This document shows, one piece after another, positions 34,971 through 45,355 of a stretch of DNA of 64,000 nucleotides (position 1 is its first letter; each line of letters starts with the position of its first letter). The translations under genes and the position numbers were made by a program. The notes below the pieces were generated by a model. The model saw only the letters and a program-made list of their open reading frames with translations. It made no database searches and had not been told where the DNA came from. This DNA is from CAZELM01 sp964512995. GTDB lineage: Bacteria > CSSED10-310. The stretch covers positions 23,258-87,257 of the forward strand of contig CAZELM010000019.1 in NCBI GenBank assembly GCA_964512995.1, in the 5' to 3' direction.

Positions 34971-36062
34971 ATGGCTGAACAATATGACAATGCAAATAAC
35001 TCCATGAACTTAAAAAATATTTCCTGTCACGTGATGGAGTATCTCACAGAAGGTATTTTTCAGCTCAATCATCTCCAAGAAATCGAATACATCAATACCT
35101 CCGCCGCTCGCTTCTTAAAATTGAATGGGCATCCTGTTTATAAGCAACGATGGGACGATATCGGATTGCGATGTGGTCATCCATCACTGTATAATTGGCT
35201 TACAGAGGTCATACGAAATAAATCTTCGGAATACAGTGCACAACTTCTGACCAATATCGATAGTTCTACACAAATGGTGAAATGCATGCGCTCGGAGTCA
35301 GAAAATGGGATTATCATTGTGTTCAGTATCATGGCAACCCCCTCATCAGTACACTCATTCTTGCCGGAAAAATCCGATATCACAAACGATGTCCTTATGG
35401 AATTCATTGTTCATGCATTCAGCAATCTCCTGACACCGATGATGGCTCTCCCGGATATGATAACTCCTAAGTCGCACGGGGATACACATCCGGCCAATTT
35501 CATGGTGTATATTGAAGCATGTGTTCAACGGATGGCGGATTTAACTTATCACATGGATACCTGGTCGAAACTGGGGAACTATGGTTTTTGCGAAGCTGAC
35601 ATCAACGAGTTGCTTCAAGATATTGTCACTGATTCACGAATCCCCAATACCATCACGATATCGATTGATCCTGCAAAGAATCCTCTGAATACGATGATTG
35701 ATACGGCACAGATCACTCGTGCAATGATGAATATTATAAAAAATGCATGTGAGGCGATGGATCAGCGCGGAAAAATCCATATCAGCACCGAGTATCTGAC
35801 AGGTAACGAGTCCATGATCAAAAATCCAACCGGTTCTTCCGCTCGAATCGGAATCCGTGACCATGGACCGGGAATCAGTGGTTCGATTGCCAAACAACTT
35901 TTTTCTCCATTCTTTACAACAAAACCGAAACCGAATCACGGCCGAGGACTCGGGCTTTGGCTGGCTCAGAAGATCATCTCCGATCACCATGGAATCATTT
36001 CTTTTGCCAATCATCCCACAGGAGGTTCGGTCTTTTACGTTCACCTTCCTGTGATCACGTGA
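34971..36062 (+). CDS. Orphan sensor histidine kinase with N-terminal PAS-like domain
   Basis: 363 residues, GGAGG before ATG 34971. A PAS-like domain (about 20-120; YLTEGIFQLNHLQEIEYINTSAARFL) is followed by a DHp-like segment with a candidate phospho-His (FIVHAFSNLLTPMM) and a clear HATPase_c domain: N-box NIIKNACEAMD, G1 DHGPGIS, F-box FSPFFTTK, G2 GRGLGLWLAQKII. No membrane helix, so it is a cytoplasmic sensor. No response regulator is adjacent. The H-box is unusual in lacking the acidic residue right after His (HAFSN rather than HELRN). Confidence 0.85.
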   Translation: MAEQYDNANNSMNLKNISCHVMEYLTEGIFQLNHLQEIEYINTSAARFLKLNGHPVYKQRWDDIGLRCGHPSLYNWLTEVIRNKSSEYSAQLLTNIDSSTQMVKCMRSESENGIIIVFSIMATPSSVHSFLPEKSDITNDVLMEFIVHAFSNLLTPMMALPDMITPKSHGDTHPANFMVYIEACVQRMADLTYHMDTWSKLGNYGFCEADINELLQDIVTDSRIPNTITISIDPAKNPLNTMIDTAQITRAMMNIIKNACEAMDQRGKIHISTEYLTGNESMIKNPTGSSARIGIRDHGPGISGSIAKQLFSPFFTTKPKPNHGRGLGLWLAQKIISDHHGIISFANHPTGGSVFYVHLPVIT

Positions 36063-36658
36063 TCTGGATGTGAACCTTCCCACCGGATGGCTCAAGTGAA
36101 GAGAACCCGGGATGGAGACCGGTCTGATTTATCAAGATACTGATTCAGAGACCATGCATCCGCTTCAGTGCTGCTTATCGATGGTTTATGCTTGAGTGAA
36201 GAGGCTTCATACTGCCAGCCACGCATGCCCTGCAAATGATCCTGCTCCGCACCATCCATTGTCATATTATGCCATATATGTGGTTCATACGGGTAAATCA
36301 TCATCCGCCTCCCTTCCAAATCCGAATACACCTGATCCGGATACTTTTAAAGAAAGCAAAGGCTGTACCAATAACCAGCGGACGATTCATCAGAAATGAT
36401 TACACCATATCGACTCCACCATGATGAATGACAAAATAAGAAACAACACCCGTAAGGGACAGATGATTCCGTTTATCGAAAGGGAAAATTGAAAGGGCTT
36501 TTTTAAAACTTGGAACAGACGAACAGGGAGGTTCAATAAAGTCCAATATGACCATTATCTTTGCGCCTACAAACTAGGCACATGCCAACCAAATCACACT
36601 GAATCTGTAAACTCAGTGAAAGGAAACCAATTGGACGATATTTTCAAGGAAACCGAAG
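36063..36658. other. Intergenic region without recognisable features
   Basis: 596 bases between convergent genes (sensor kinase and beta-helix protein). Short open frames here have no SD or protein-like composition. No repeat, tRNA or clear terminator seen. Confidence 0.5.
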
Positions 36659-39600
36659 CTATTGGATCTTCCATGTGATCGGCCATGGAGACGATGTGAT
36701 TCCATCGATATCCGTCGATTCGATTCCGATATCCACTTCCACGGGGGATTGTGTCTCCAGTTTTTCATAGAAAAAAAGAAGACCATAATAGCCATCTTCT
36801 TTTTCCAGATCACCATGAAGTCCGTCATCGATCAGTTCAATGCCGGTTGGTTGATTCATGTAGGTGATTTCCACTTTCGCGATATGATTTCTCCCGAAAG
36901 GATGTTCCACTTTCGCGATAATCCATAAAAACCCCAAGTCATGGGTGCTGGCGATGTCGACCGGTGAGTACCAGATATGACGACCCGAGATCGCAGGCCG
37001 AAGAATCGTTTCGTTGCGTTCCACCAGAATGACATAAGGTACTTTTTCACTCGTTCGTCCTTGTTTATCAAACGCAACCACATACATTTTATATTCATGC
37101 GGCGGCAGATAATAGGCCGACAGCTTAAGCCATCGCGTATACCGGCCGTCGTTGGCTGTTGAATCGCCATGCGTTCCATCATCGTACAGCTTCCAGGATG
37201 TAGGAAAATTCTCCCAATACAGCTCCACGGTATCGATCACTCCACCTTTTGCTGGATGGGTGACTTTTGCAGATATCAGAAATGACATCTCCGCATTCGC
37301 ACGGAAATCTTCCGTTGAACCCAGAATATCTTCGATGATGGGATTTTCGGGCGGTCTGGGAGTTGGTGTGCCGGAAGCAACCATGGGATAATGATATCCG
37401 ATATCAGCGAACCGGATATCCGGGAATTCGTATGGGAGTTGATCCGGGCAGGTTGTCAAAGATTCCATGTTGATGGAATAGCCGCCGGGCACCGGGAAAA
37501 ATACGCTCTCCGAAGTCACTCCTCCGGTATTCACATTCGGGCTGAAAGAATGACCCGGAACATTCTGGTAAAGGTAGTGATCTCCTTTGGGTCCAGAAAC
37601 AAAGACAGGATCGGAATGGAAGGAGTGCTGGGCATTGATGTCGTTCGGAATATTGGAATACTCCCCATACGATATATCGATGCCGATATCTTCTGGACCC
37701 CAGAAACACGTCCTGATGAGATTTACGATCCCATAATCCACAGTTCCACTCACCGCATAACGACTGTTCCCTGCATAAGTGCAGTTGATGATATCAGCCG
37801 AACCAACCCGCACATCGGTTCCGCCGCTGTTTCGCACAAACAGGCAGTTCGACAACTCCAGGAAACAGCTTTCACCGGATTCAAAGACCAGTGCATTGTT
37901 TCGATTGTCGAAAAACTCACAACTCGTCAACTTCGGTTCAGCTCCATATTGAATATATATCCCCCCAGCATTGTTATAACTGCCGCAACAGTTATCACTG
38001 ATCTTTGTCTGGTAGATCACAGGAGCAGGATCATGCCAGCCCAGGATGGAAACAGCTCCCCCACCCCATCCCGCTTCGCAATGTGAAATGTCTGTATTCT
38101 CCATTGTGAATCCGGAGCTGACGGCATGAATGCCGCCTCCAGACGACAATGCCTGGCAATGGACGATCCGACAGTTCCGTATCTGCGGCGACGTGCCCGG
38201 AAGCAGCAGAATTCCAGCGCCAATATCGTGAAATCCACCCATAATGGTGAATCCATCCAAAACACATCCAGACTCATCCCCGGATTCGAAACGGAATCCA
38301 CGATGCGGCTGAGTATCTGTACCATTACAGTCTATAATTGTCGTATCTGGACCGCGGTGCGATCGGACAGTGATTGGCTTTCCTAAAAATACGATATCGG
38401 TGTTCCCAAGTCCGGAATAAGTACCATCAAAAACCAAAACACACTCCCCCGGTTCTGCATGACGGATCGCGGACTGAATCGTTTGATATTGAAACGGCAC
38501 ATACCGGACTCCCTCCATCGGAGTCGGAGTCGGATAACCAAGGGTTGGGGTCGGTGTTGGGGTTGGCATGACCGGCGTAGGCGTCGGAGTGACGGAAGTG
38601 GGAGTTGGTGGCACCAAAGTCGGAACCAGTTCCGGTAAATCACTCCGGCGATGAAAACCCAGATCGATAATCAGTTCATCCGATACCGCATCCGTTCGCG
38701 TGAATCCCCGAGGCATCGTAATGCCATCTCCCATATCGACACATGGGCTGTCAATGCCCTGACCCGCAGATATTTGCGAAAGGTAAAACCACCCCAGTTC
38801 TCCCTGTGTAAAGAGAGGATCCACTGAGACATCCGATTCTGATGGTTCCGCGCCGCTATAATCGACTGTGTTATTCCAGATATCATTATATTCCAGGATA
38901 ACGCATGCGCTTTGCTCTGATTCGATACCAACCCGATTGGAACAGATGATGTTGCCGCGAAGCAAAGCAGATCCTGTCACTTCAACCGCTGTTTGGGCGT
39001 TGTTGGATACGGTGTTATATAGCAACATCGATTCGTCATGCATCAATCCGATCGAGAATCCATCGGATGTGTCCGATCGGGAATCTGTGATCAGTGAAAA
39101 CTCCACGAGGCACGGTGCATTACTGAATATCGCCGCACCCATTTCCGCCCAGTTTCCGATAAATTCACAATTTTTTACGATCAGTGTTCCCGCGAGATGG
39201 GTCACCGCTCCACCTGCATCACAAGAAAATCGATTAAAATTTTCTGACAACACGCACCCTTCGAGCCAGACAAGGCACCCAGGACAATTGACGGTCAATC
39301 CGGAGCCCGATGAACAGAGCGCATAATGACGATGAATCAGACAGCGAATCATGGTCACATCTGAATCGATGCATACGATTCCGGGGCGATCGAGGTTCCC
39401 CAATGAATCCGGGATGGCAAGATTGTCCGAGATATCACACTGCGTCATCACCACTGTAGACGCCTCGATATGAATCCCGGCACCGCCGCTGCTATGAATT
39501 CCCCGGGTCGCACGTATTCCCGATAAAGCGGCGCCGGGAGCCGGCACATCAGAAATTACGATCACACGATCCCTCAGACCACCATCGATGATGACACTCC

Positions 39601-39931
39601 CAGGCTCGCCGGCTGCAATGATCCGGATTCCGGGAGTATGCGGCCATTGGAGATTCTCCGGGTATGTTCCAGGGGATATGTAAATTTCAGTATGCGCGGC
39701 TGCTGCATCGAGTGCCTCCTGGATTGTTTCGAAATCCGCCGGAACATAAAGAACCATCGTAGGAGGGATCGGTGTTGGTGAAAAAAACGGAGTATAGGTT
39801 GGAGGAGGAGTATTCCGATGGCTCATCGTGATGGCATCCAAATCAGAAGCCCTCAAAATATTGCGATTACCGCTATTCACAGAAGCCAGAACAATAAAAC
39901 TTATCATTAAAAAAGGAATCCCCTGTTTCAT
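36659..39931 (-). CDS. Secreted protein with two beta-helix domains, Thr/Pro linkers and tandem C-terminal domains
   Basis: 1090 residues, ATG 39931 with GGAGG upstream. Signal peptide (MKQGIPFLMISFIVLASVNS), short PT linker, first right-handed beta-helix (about 55-420; VPADFETIQEALDAAAAH at its start), TPTPT linker, second beta-helix (about 475-820; VPFQYQTIQSAIRHAEPG), PT linker, then two copies of a domain of about 100 residues with the motif LYDDGTHGDSTANDGRY / LIDDGLHGDLEKEDGYY, like the choice-of-anchor X domain. The second helix is related to that of the protein at 16998 (YTGTGNT / YSGLGNT). Extracellular; polysaccharide binding or cleavage is possible but no catalytic residues are evident. 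Confidence 0.84.
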   Translation of the reverse strand: MKQGIPFLMISFIVLASVNSGNRNILRASDLDAITMSHRNTPPPTYTPFFSPTPIPPTMVLYVPADFETIQEALDAAAAHTEIYISPGTYPENLQWPHTPGIRIIAAGEPGSVIIDGGLRDRVIVISDVPAPGAALSGIRATRGIHSSGGAGIHIEASTVVMTQCDISDNLAIPDSLGNLDRPGIVCIDSDVTMIRCLIHRHYALCSSGSGLTVNCPGCLVWLEGCVLSENFNRFSCDAGGAVTHLAGTLIVKNCEFIGNWAEMGAAIFSNAPCLVEFSLITDSRSDTSDGFSIGLMHDESMLLYNTVSNNAQTAVEVTGSALLRGNIICSNRVGIESEQSACVILEYNDIWNNTVDYSGAEPSESDVSVDPLFTQGELGWFYLSQISAGQGIDSPCVDMGDGITMPRGFTRTDAVSDELIIDLGFHRRSDLPELVPTLVPPTPTSVTPTPTPVMPTPTPTPTLGYPTPTPMEGVRYVPFQYQTIQSAIRHAEPGECVLVFDGTYSGLGNTDIVFLGKPITVRSHRGPDTTIIDCNGTDTQPHRGFRFESGDESGCVLDGFTIMGGFHDIGAGILLLPGTSPQIRNCRIVHCQALSSGGGIHAVSSGFTMENTDISHCEAGWGGGAVSILGWHDPAPVIYQTKISDNCCGSYNNAGGIYIQYGAEPKLTSCEFFDNRNNALVFESGESCFLELSNCLFVRNSGGTDVRVGSADIINCTYAGNSRYAVSGTVDYGIVNLIRTCFWGPEDIGIDISYGEYSNIPNDINAQHSFHSDPVFVSGPKGDHYLYQNVPGHSFSPNVNTGGVTSESVFFPVPGGYSINMESLTTCPDQLPYEFPDIRFADIGYHYPMVASGTPTPRPPENPIIEDILGSTEDFRANAEMSFLISAKVTHPAKGGVIDTVELYWENFPTSWKLYDDGTHGDSTANDGRYTRWLKLSAYYLPPHEYKMYVVAFDKQGRTSEKVPYVILVERNETILRPAISGRHIWYSPVDIASTHDLGFLWIIAKVEHPFGRNHIAKVEITYMNQPTGIELIDDGLHGDLEKEDGYYGLLFFYEKLETQSPVEVDIGIESTDIDGITSSPWPITWKIQ

Positions 39932-40659
39932 GATTACCTCCGGATCAGGATCACTCCGAGAAGCTTCTGGAAAACATCCGCAGAAACCCCGAATAGATCT
40001 CAAAACTTTCCTGGATTCAGTATTTTTCTGAATCAGCCCGGCATTCTCTCTGTGTCTTCACATCTGCAAATATTGTGACAAGCTTACCGATTAAAAGCAA
40101 AATCATTAAAAACAACTGCAATTCAAGCGATTGGGCAAAATTCGCGAGGACTTATAAACCTGCCCTGACCCATCACCCGAGACAATTGCAGAATTAAAAG
40201 CCAAGCCCTCGTTTGCCACGGTGAATGATGATCTGCGGGGAATGAACAACAAATGAAAAATCCATCGGGACGAAGAAAAATAAACAATCGCTGTTTCTTG
40301 CTCTTGAAAAGATCTAATATCTAACATCATATAATTAAATCATTTTGAAATTTTCAGATCCGATATGGACGAATCAGAAATTCTTGGAGGGTCTCCGGCT
40401 CATCTTCCATATGAATCTTCTAACTCATTATTATTAAATTATTTTTTATATTATTTGCCGATGCCGTCCATTCTGTTGCATCTCATACGAAAAAAAACGC
40501 GAGGCAGCCGCGGCCGGAGGATTGATTTTAAAAATTAATCGTATCATAATCCGCCTCAATCAGGGGGACATCCTCCTGAGAGTAGTGACAAAGTCAATTG
40601 TTTAAAGAAGTTTGTGAATGTTGTGGTAACTTTTTGAAGTTCCACTAAGGAGGAAGAAA
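39932..40659. other. Divergent intergenic region with possible structured element
   Basis: About 730 bases, AT-rich between 40300 and 40460. At 40501-40557 GAGGC and GCCTC flank an inner inverted repeat ATTGATTTT/AAAATTAAT, and CAGGGGGA/TCCTCCTG pair just after, so a structured 5' leader of the small exported protein gene is possible. No promoter pair is convincing, and no coding potential is evident. Confidence 0.4.
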
Positions 40660-40995
40660 ATGAAACGTTTATTCGTAATTTTAAGTACAGTTGCAATGAT
40701 CATTGGTATGACCGCTCTCGTCAGTGCCCAGGCACCCGATGCCAAAGCTCCCGAAGCCAAAGCACCCGCCGCCGCTGCTGCTCCAGTTATGGGAAAAGTG
40801 GTTGAACTCAATGCCCAGATGCTCAAAGTCGAAGTTATGGTCAATGACAAAGCCGAAGTAAAAGAATTCGCTTTGGAAAAACCAGTTATGGACGTCAAAG
40901 TTGGCGACCAGGTGAAAGTTACCTTCGTTGCAAAAGACGGCAAGAATATTGCTCAGACTGTTACAAAAGCAGAAGCAGCTCCGGCTGGCAAATAA
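40660..40995 (+). CDS. Small exported protein with Ala/Pro/Lys-rich linker
   Basis: 111 residues, AAGGAGG before the ATG. Signal peptide (MKRLFVILSTVAMIIGMTALVSA), then a low-complexity APEAKAPAAAAAP stretch, then a small beta domain (GKVVELNAQMLKVEVMVNDKAEVKEFALEKPVMDVKVGDQVKVTF cannot be assigned further but resembles periplasmic copper-binding/OB-like small domains) and a short A/P/K tail. Codon use is strongly biased and the terminator is excellent, suggesting high expression. Monocistronic. Function unknown. Confidence 0.85.
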   Translation: MKRLFVILSTVAMIIGMTALVSAQAPDAKAPEAKAPAAAAAPVMGKVVELNAQMLKVEVMVNDKAEVKEFALEKPVMDVKVGDQVKVTFVAKDGKNIAQTVTKAEAAPAGK

Positions 40996-41020
40996 TTAAG
41001 TTTTAAGTATTGCATATTGA

Positions 41021-41052
41021 GCGCGAAGAGTTACTCTTCGCGCTTTTTTTTT
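41021..41052 (+). terminator. Strong rho-independent terminator
   Basis: GCGCGAAGAG, loop TTA, CTCTTCGCGC, then nine T. It lies 25 bases after the small exported protein gene. Confidence 0.95.
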
Positions 41053-41181
41053 ATCGAATGCTTTCAATCCCTCATCCAATGATATTCCGCTTATGTGCTT
41101 GCATCATCGATCATTGGTGTTTTCTGAATACCTTTTATTCTCCCACGATGATCTCTAAAATATGATTCCAGGAGACGCGAT

Positions 41182-42525
41182 ATGAGATGGTTCTGTCTGG
41201 TATTGATCATTTTTGAGCTTTTCACAGCATCATCAGATGCAGCCAGCCGTACGAATCTGCGACATTTTCTGATCTATGCACGATCCAACAATCCGGAATA
41301 CGGCGAGTATAAAAAAATGCTCAAGAAAGCCCGGCAGAATGTCAAAACAGTCCAATCCGATACCGGTCCATCAATCGATCTGACGGCATGGAGCCGGGTT
41401 GTTTCGATCGTGCCGGAAATGGATCAACCCTCCCTCACCATTCCACTCCCGACCGGAGACATGACCATTCCCGGGAAAACATCCACTCTCGGTGATTATG
41501 ACTCCCACTCCATTGATCTCGGCATCTATAAAGTAATCTATGCGGGGGGACGATTGGCGGGTTCGATCGAGCAGGCCCGGCTCATGGAATCCGTCTCCGG
41601 AGCACAGCTCACCCAGGCCATGACCGCCTTGGATGCCAAGGTCAGCATGACATTTCTGTCCCTTGTCAAAACCCGCCAATTGCACGAGGCAGCCAAAGAA
41701 ACACTCCAGCTTACCCGAGAACATGCCAGAGACGTAAAAAATAAGCTCGAAGCCGGGCTCGTTACCGACAATGAGCTGTTAAAAGCGGAACTTCGCGTAA
41801 CGGAAACCGAAGCCATGGCTGCCACTTTGGATCATCAACTGGCCATTCTTCGCGAACAACTCCGAATCCTTACGAGTGTTGAAATTTCCCCATTGACCAT
41901 TTTTGAGTCACCCGCTTTGTCTGACCGGCCGGAACCGGATTTCACCCGGAGTCTTTTTGCTGCGAAAGACCAACGCGTCGAACTCCAGGTGATCGACCGG
42001 CAGATCGAACTCGCAGAAAAACAGCGCGATCTGCTGCAGCGCGAAAAATTGCCGACCATCACCGCCTTCGGGAAAATCTCCTATGGCAAACCCGGTCCGG
42101 ATTTCATCGAAAATCGGTGGACCGATTCCTATTCGGCCGGCATCAACTGCTCGGTCAATGTCTGGGACAGCGGTCGGAATCTCAACCGCGACCGTCAGAT
42201 GGTCACGGAAATCGAACGCCTGACGATCCGGCGGAAAACGATCGAATCTGCCCTTGAACTTGAAGTCACGCAGGCGATTCTCGGGATAACAGACGCAAAA
42301 TTCAGGAAAACCGTCGCTGAACGCGCAGTCGCTCAAGCCTCAGAAAACTTGCGGATCACCACTGATCGATTCAAAGAAGGCATTCTCACAAATACGGATT
42401 TTCTGGATGCGGAAATCGCAGCCTCCAATTCACGGTCTGCGTTGATCCGTGTGAACGCAGAACTGGATCAGGCGTGGATCTCGTATCTTTTAGCGATTGG
42501 GAAAGATCTTTTGGTGGAATTATGA
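41182..42525 (+). CDS. TolC family outer membrane efflux protein
   Basis: 447 residues, AGGAG before ATG 41182. Signal peptide (MRWFCLVLIIFELFTASSDA), then two long alpha-hairpin repeats typical of TolC (ARQNVKTVQSDTGPSIDLTA; LTREHARDVKNKLEAGLVTDNELLKAEL; ENLRITTDRFKEGILTNTDFLDAE). It forms the outer-membrane channel of a tripartite exporter whose other parts follow directly. Overlaps the next gene by ATGA. Confidence 0.93.
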   Translation: MRWFCLVLIIFELFTASSDAASRTNLRHFLIYARSNNPEYGEYKKMLKKARQNVKTVQSDTGPSIDLTAWSRVVSIVPEMDQPSLTIPLPTGDMTIPGKTSTLGDYDSHSIDLGIYKVIYAGGRLAGSIEQARLMESVSGAQLTQAMTALDAKVSMTFLSLVKTRQLHEAAKETLQLTREHARDVKNKLEAGLVTDNELLKAELRVTETEAMAATLDHQLAILREQLRILTSVEISPLTIFESPALSDRPEPDFTRSLFAAKDQRVELQVIDRQIELAEKQRDLLQREKLPTITAFGKISYGKPGPDFIENRWTDSYSAGINCSVNVWDSGRNLNRDRQMVTEIERLTIRRKTIESALELEVTQAILGITDAKFRKTVAERAVAQASENLRITTDRFKEGILTNTDFLDAEIAASNSRSALIRVNAELDQAWISYLLAIGKDLLVEL

Positions 42526-43586
42526 ACGATGTCACTCCCAGTAAAATATACAGACAAGCTTCCGATCTCCCATTGGGAATGGTCCAGGAATCTTCAACCG
42601 ATCGCTGCACTGCTTCTGACCGTAAACGTAACGGGACTACTTTAACTGCTCATCGGTTAGCTTTTCGGTTTGAATGGGTCATTGGACTGTATCTGATATT
42701 ATTCTCGGGATGCACAACGCCATCTCCCACCATCACAGGATCGGGTGTCATTGAAGCGGTTGAAATCATGATCAGCCCGGCAATTGCGGGTGAAATTCGC
42801 CAATTACCACTCGATGAAGGTACTTTCGTAAAAAATGGCGATCTGATCGCACAGTTGGATACCGAAAGTATCGAACTGGAACGCGAAGCCGCCATCGCTG
42901 GAATCGCAGAAATCGATGCAGCAGAAATCCATGCCACCGCTCAGATTTCTCAAGCCCGGACAGTTCTGGAAGGCGTGAAAAAAACCTACGACCGATCGCT
43001 CGCTCTCAAGAAAAAAGGCTCTATTTCGGACCAGGTCTTCGATGACGCAGAGTCTGCCTATCGGGTTGCCATCAAACAAGTGGCGACATTGGAATCAGCA
43101 CTCGAACCGATCACCGCCAAACGAAAAACCCTGGATGCCCGGATCACGATTTTAAACCGCACCATCCGGGATGGCATCATCAAAGCACCCATCGCCGCCA
43201 TTGTTCTTGAAAAGTATGCTGAAATCGGGGAACGGACCATGCCCGGTCGCAGCATCGTAAAAATCGGCGACCTGTCCCGTGTCTGGACAAAAATTTATGT
43301 CTCGGAAACCGATCTGGGGAAAGTGAAACTCCAGGCAAATGCCAAAATTCTCGTGGATTCGTATCCGGATACTTTTTTTTCGGGAGCTGTCACATGGATA
43401 TCCAGTGCCGCGGAATTTACTCCCAAGAATATCCAGACCCGCGACGCACGCAGTGAGCTTGTGTATGGCGTCAAAATCATGCTTCCCAACCCGGATGGCA
43501 TTTTCAAAATCGGGATGCCCGTCGATGTGCTCCTGGAAGGATTCCCGGAGTTCACCACTCAATCCAGAAACCAGCACTCCTCATGA
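42522..43586 (+). CDS. HlyD-type membrane fusion protein (lipoprotein-like)
   Basis: 354 residues, coupled to tolC by ATGA. A polar N-terminus of about 50 residues precedes a hydrophobic segment ending in a lipobox (LILFSGC). Then biotinyl-lipoyl half motifs (GEIRQLPLDEGTFVKNGDLIAQLD and GIIKAPIAAIVLEKYAEIGE), a coiled coil between them and a beta-barrel (VWTKIYVSETDLGKVKLQA). It bridges the inner-membrane ABC transporter and the TolC channel. If the lipobox is used, a start closer to it would be expected, but no good codon is seen. Confidence 0.92.
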   Translation: MNDVTPSKIYRQASDLPLGMVQESSTDRCTASDRKRNGTTLTAHRLAFRFEWVIGLYLILFSGCTTPSPTITGSGVIEAVEIMISPAIAGEIRQLPLDEGTFVKNGDLIAQLDTESIELEREAAIAGIAEIDAAEIHATAQISQARTVLEGVKKTYDRSLALKKKGSISDQVFDDAESAYRVAIKQVATLESALEPITAKRKTLDARITILNRTIRDGIIKAPIAAIVLEKYAEIGERTMPGRSIVKIGDLSRVWTKIYVSETDLGKVKLQANAKILVDSYPDTFFSGAVTWISSAAEFTPKNIQTRDARSELVYGVKIMLPNPDGIFKIGMPVDVLLEGFPEFTTQSRNQHSS

Positions 43587-43623
43587 TCATCATTCACCCC
43601 GATTCCCTGCCCACCTGATCCCG

Positions 43624-44559
43624 ATGAATGAGTCCATCTCTGTCCAGCAAATATCCAAGTGTTACGGGTCGTTGGCCGCTCTGACGGATGTTTCTCTGAC
43701 CGTGAAGCCCGGAGAACGGTTTGGATTGATCGGACCCGATGGTGCAGGGAAAACGACATTGATGCGGATATTGTGTGGCCTGCTCAAACCCGATCACGGC
43801 GAGTTTACCATTCAAGGACATCATGGAATTCGGGAGGTTCAGACGATAAAAAGCATCATCGGGTATATGCCTCAGAAATTCTCTCTGTATCCTGATCTCA
43901 CAGTGGCAGAAAATATGCAGTTTTTTGCGGATCTGTTTGGAGTGATCGGGAACGAACGAAAAAACAGGCAGGATCGGCTCCTGAAATTCAGCCGGTTGGG
44001 ATCGTTCATCCACCGCCGCGCTTCGGCATTATCGGGAGGAATGAAACAGAAACTGGCTCTGTCCTGTGCACTCATACACACCCCCCATGTGCTCATCCTC
44101 GATGAACCGACGACTGGCGTTGATCCGCTGTCCCGCCGGGAATTCTGGGATATCCTTTGCGAGCTTTCCGACCAGGATGGTGCCAGCATCCTGGTGTCAA
44201 CTCCCTATATGGATGAAGCATTGAAATGCCATCGCGTCGCGTTTCTGCATCACGGAAGAATCCTGGCAACCGATGATCCCGCAAAAATTCCCGATCTGTA
44301 CCCCAATACAATCATCGAAATTCTGTCAGACGATATCCCCATTCATGATATCCCTATCCCGAAGATCCCGGAGATCATCTCGGTGAGTCCGATGGGGGAT
44401 CGCCTTCGGATTGCAGTCCGGGAACCACAACAGTCGCTGAAGGCGATTCGGGATCATTTGACACAGTCAGGATTGGATCGAGCGGAAGTCCATATGTCGG
44501 CACCTCGATTGGAGGATGTTTTCATTCATCTGCTCGGAGAGATTCATGACCACGTCTGA
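43624..44559 (+). CDS. ABC transporter ATP-binding protein (first)
   Basis: 311 residues. Walker A GPDGAGKTT, signature LSGGMKQKLALS, Walker B HVLILDEPTTGVDP, H-loop replaced by STPYMDEA. A C-terminal extension of about 80 residues follows. It belongs to the drug/Na+ type exporters like the first half of E. coli YbhF. The SD is weak; it starts 37 bases after the fusion-protein gene. Overlaps the second ATPase gene by 14 bases. Confidence 0.92.
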   Translation: MNESISVQQISKCYGSLAALTDVSLTVKPGERFGLIGPDGAGKTTLMRILCGLLKPDHGEFTIQGHHGIREVQTIKSIIGYMPQKFSLYPDLTVAENMQFFADLFGVIGNERKNRQDRLLKFSRLGSFIHRRASALSGGMKQKLALSCALIHTPHVLILDEPTTGVDPLSRREFWDILCELSDQDGASILVSTPYMDEALKCHRVAFLHHGRILATDDPAKIPDLYPNTIIEILSDDIPIHDIPIPKIPEIISVSPMGDRLRIAVREPQQSLKAIRDHLTQSGLDRAEVHMSAPRLEDVFIHLLGEIHDHV

Positions 44560-45301
44560 TCTCGAACTCGCGGTTCATACCACGGATCTGACCCGGACGT
44601 TCGGTTCATTCATCGCTGTCGATCATGTCAGTTTAAACGTACGTAAAGGCGAAATATTTGGATTTCTGGGAGCAAATGGTGCGGGAAAAACGACCACAAT
44701 CCGTATTCTCTGCGGCCTGCTGCGTGCCACTTCGGGAACAGCCCGGGTCGCTGGGATCGATCTGATCCGATATCCGGAAAAAGTCAAACAACACCTCGGT
44801 TACATGTCCCAGAGATTTTCCCTGTACGATGATCTCAAAGTGAAAGATAATCTGATCTTTTTCGGGGGAGTTTATGGATTACCTGGCAGCGCACTCAAAC
44901 AACGGATCGCAGACATTTCTGAAGCGATCGGATTGACCGCCCTTTGGACCCGGCCGGTCAAAGGATTACCGACCGGATGGAAACAGAGACTGGCACTGGC
45001 AGCCTCAATTTTGCATGATCCGGAAGTCATCTTTCTGGACGAACCCACGGGTGGTGTCGATCCCGCATCCCGAAACGCTTTCTGGGGACTCATTTATTCT
45101 CTCGCTGAATCCGGGAAAACCATATTCGTCACCACGCATTACATGGATGAAGCGGAATATTGCCATCGGATCGCCGTGATGTACCGCGGACGGATACTGA
45201 CCTGTGATTCCCCAGGTAAAATCAGACGGGCCAGCGGCTATCCGACATTGGAAGAAGCGTTCATTCATCTGATTTCAACAGAAATCAATGCAGACAGATG
45301 A
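44546..45301 (+). CDS. ABC transporter ATP-binding protein (second)
   Basis: 251 residues, CGGAGAG before ATG 44546. Walker A GANGAGKTTT and Walker B EVIFLDEPTGGVDP are intact. The H-loop is VTTHYMDEA. The signature is degenerate (LPTGWKQRLALA instead of LSGG), as in the C-terminal half of YbhF-type proteins. The two ATPases would form an asymmetric pair; in relatives they are often fused in one polypeptide. Confidence 0.92.
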   Translation: MTTSDLELAVHTTDLTRTFGSFIAVDHVSLNVRKGEIFGFLGANGAGKTTTIRILCGLLRATSGTARVAGIDLIRYPEKVKQHLGYMSQRFSLYDDLKVKDNLIFFGGVYGLPGSALKQRIADISEAIGLTALWTRPVKGLPTGWKQRLALAASILHDPEVIFLDEPTGGVDPASRNAFWGLIYSLAESGKTIFVTTHYMDEAEYCHRIAVMYRGRILTCDSPGKIRRASGYPTLEEAFIHLISTEINADR

Positions 45302-45355
45302 AAGATGGGATCGAGTTGAAAAAAATGCCGATCAAGCAGAATCATTGAGGATTGT

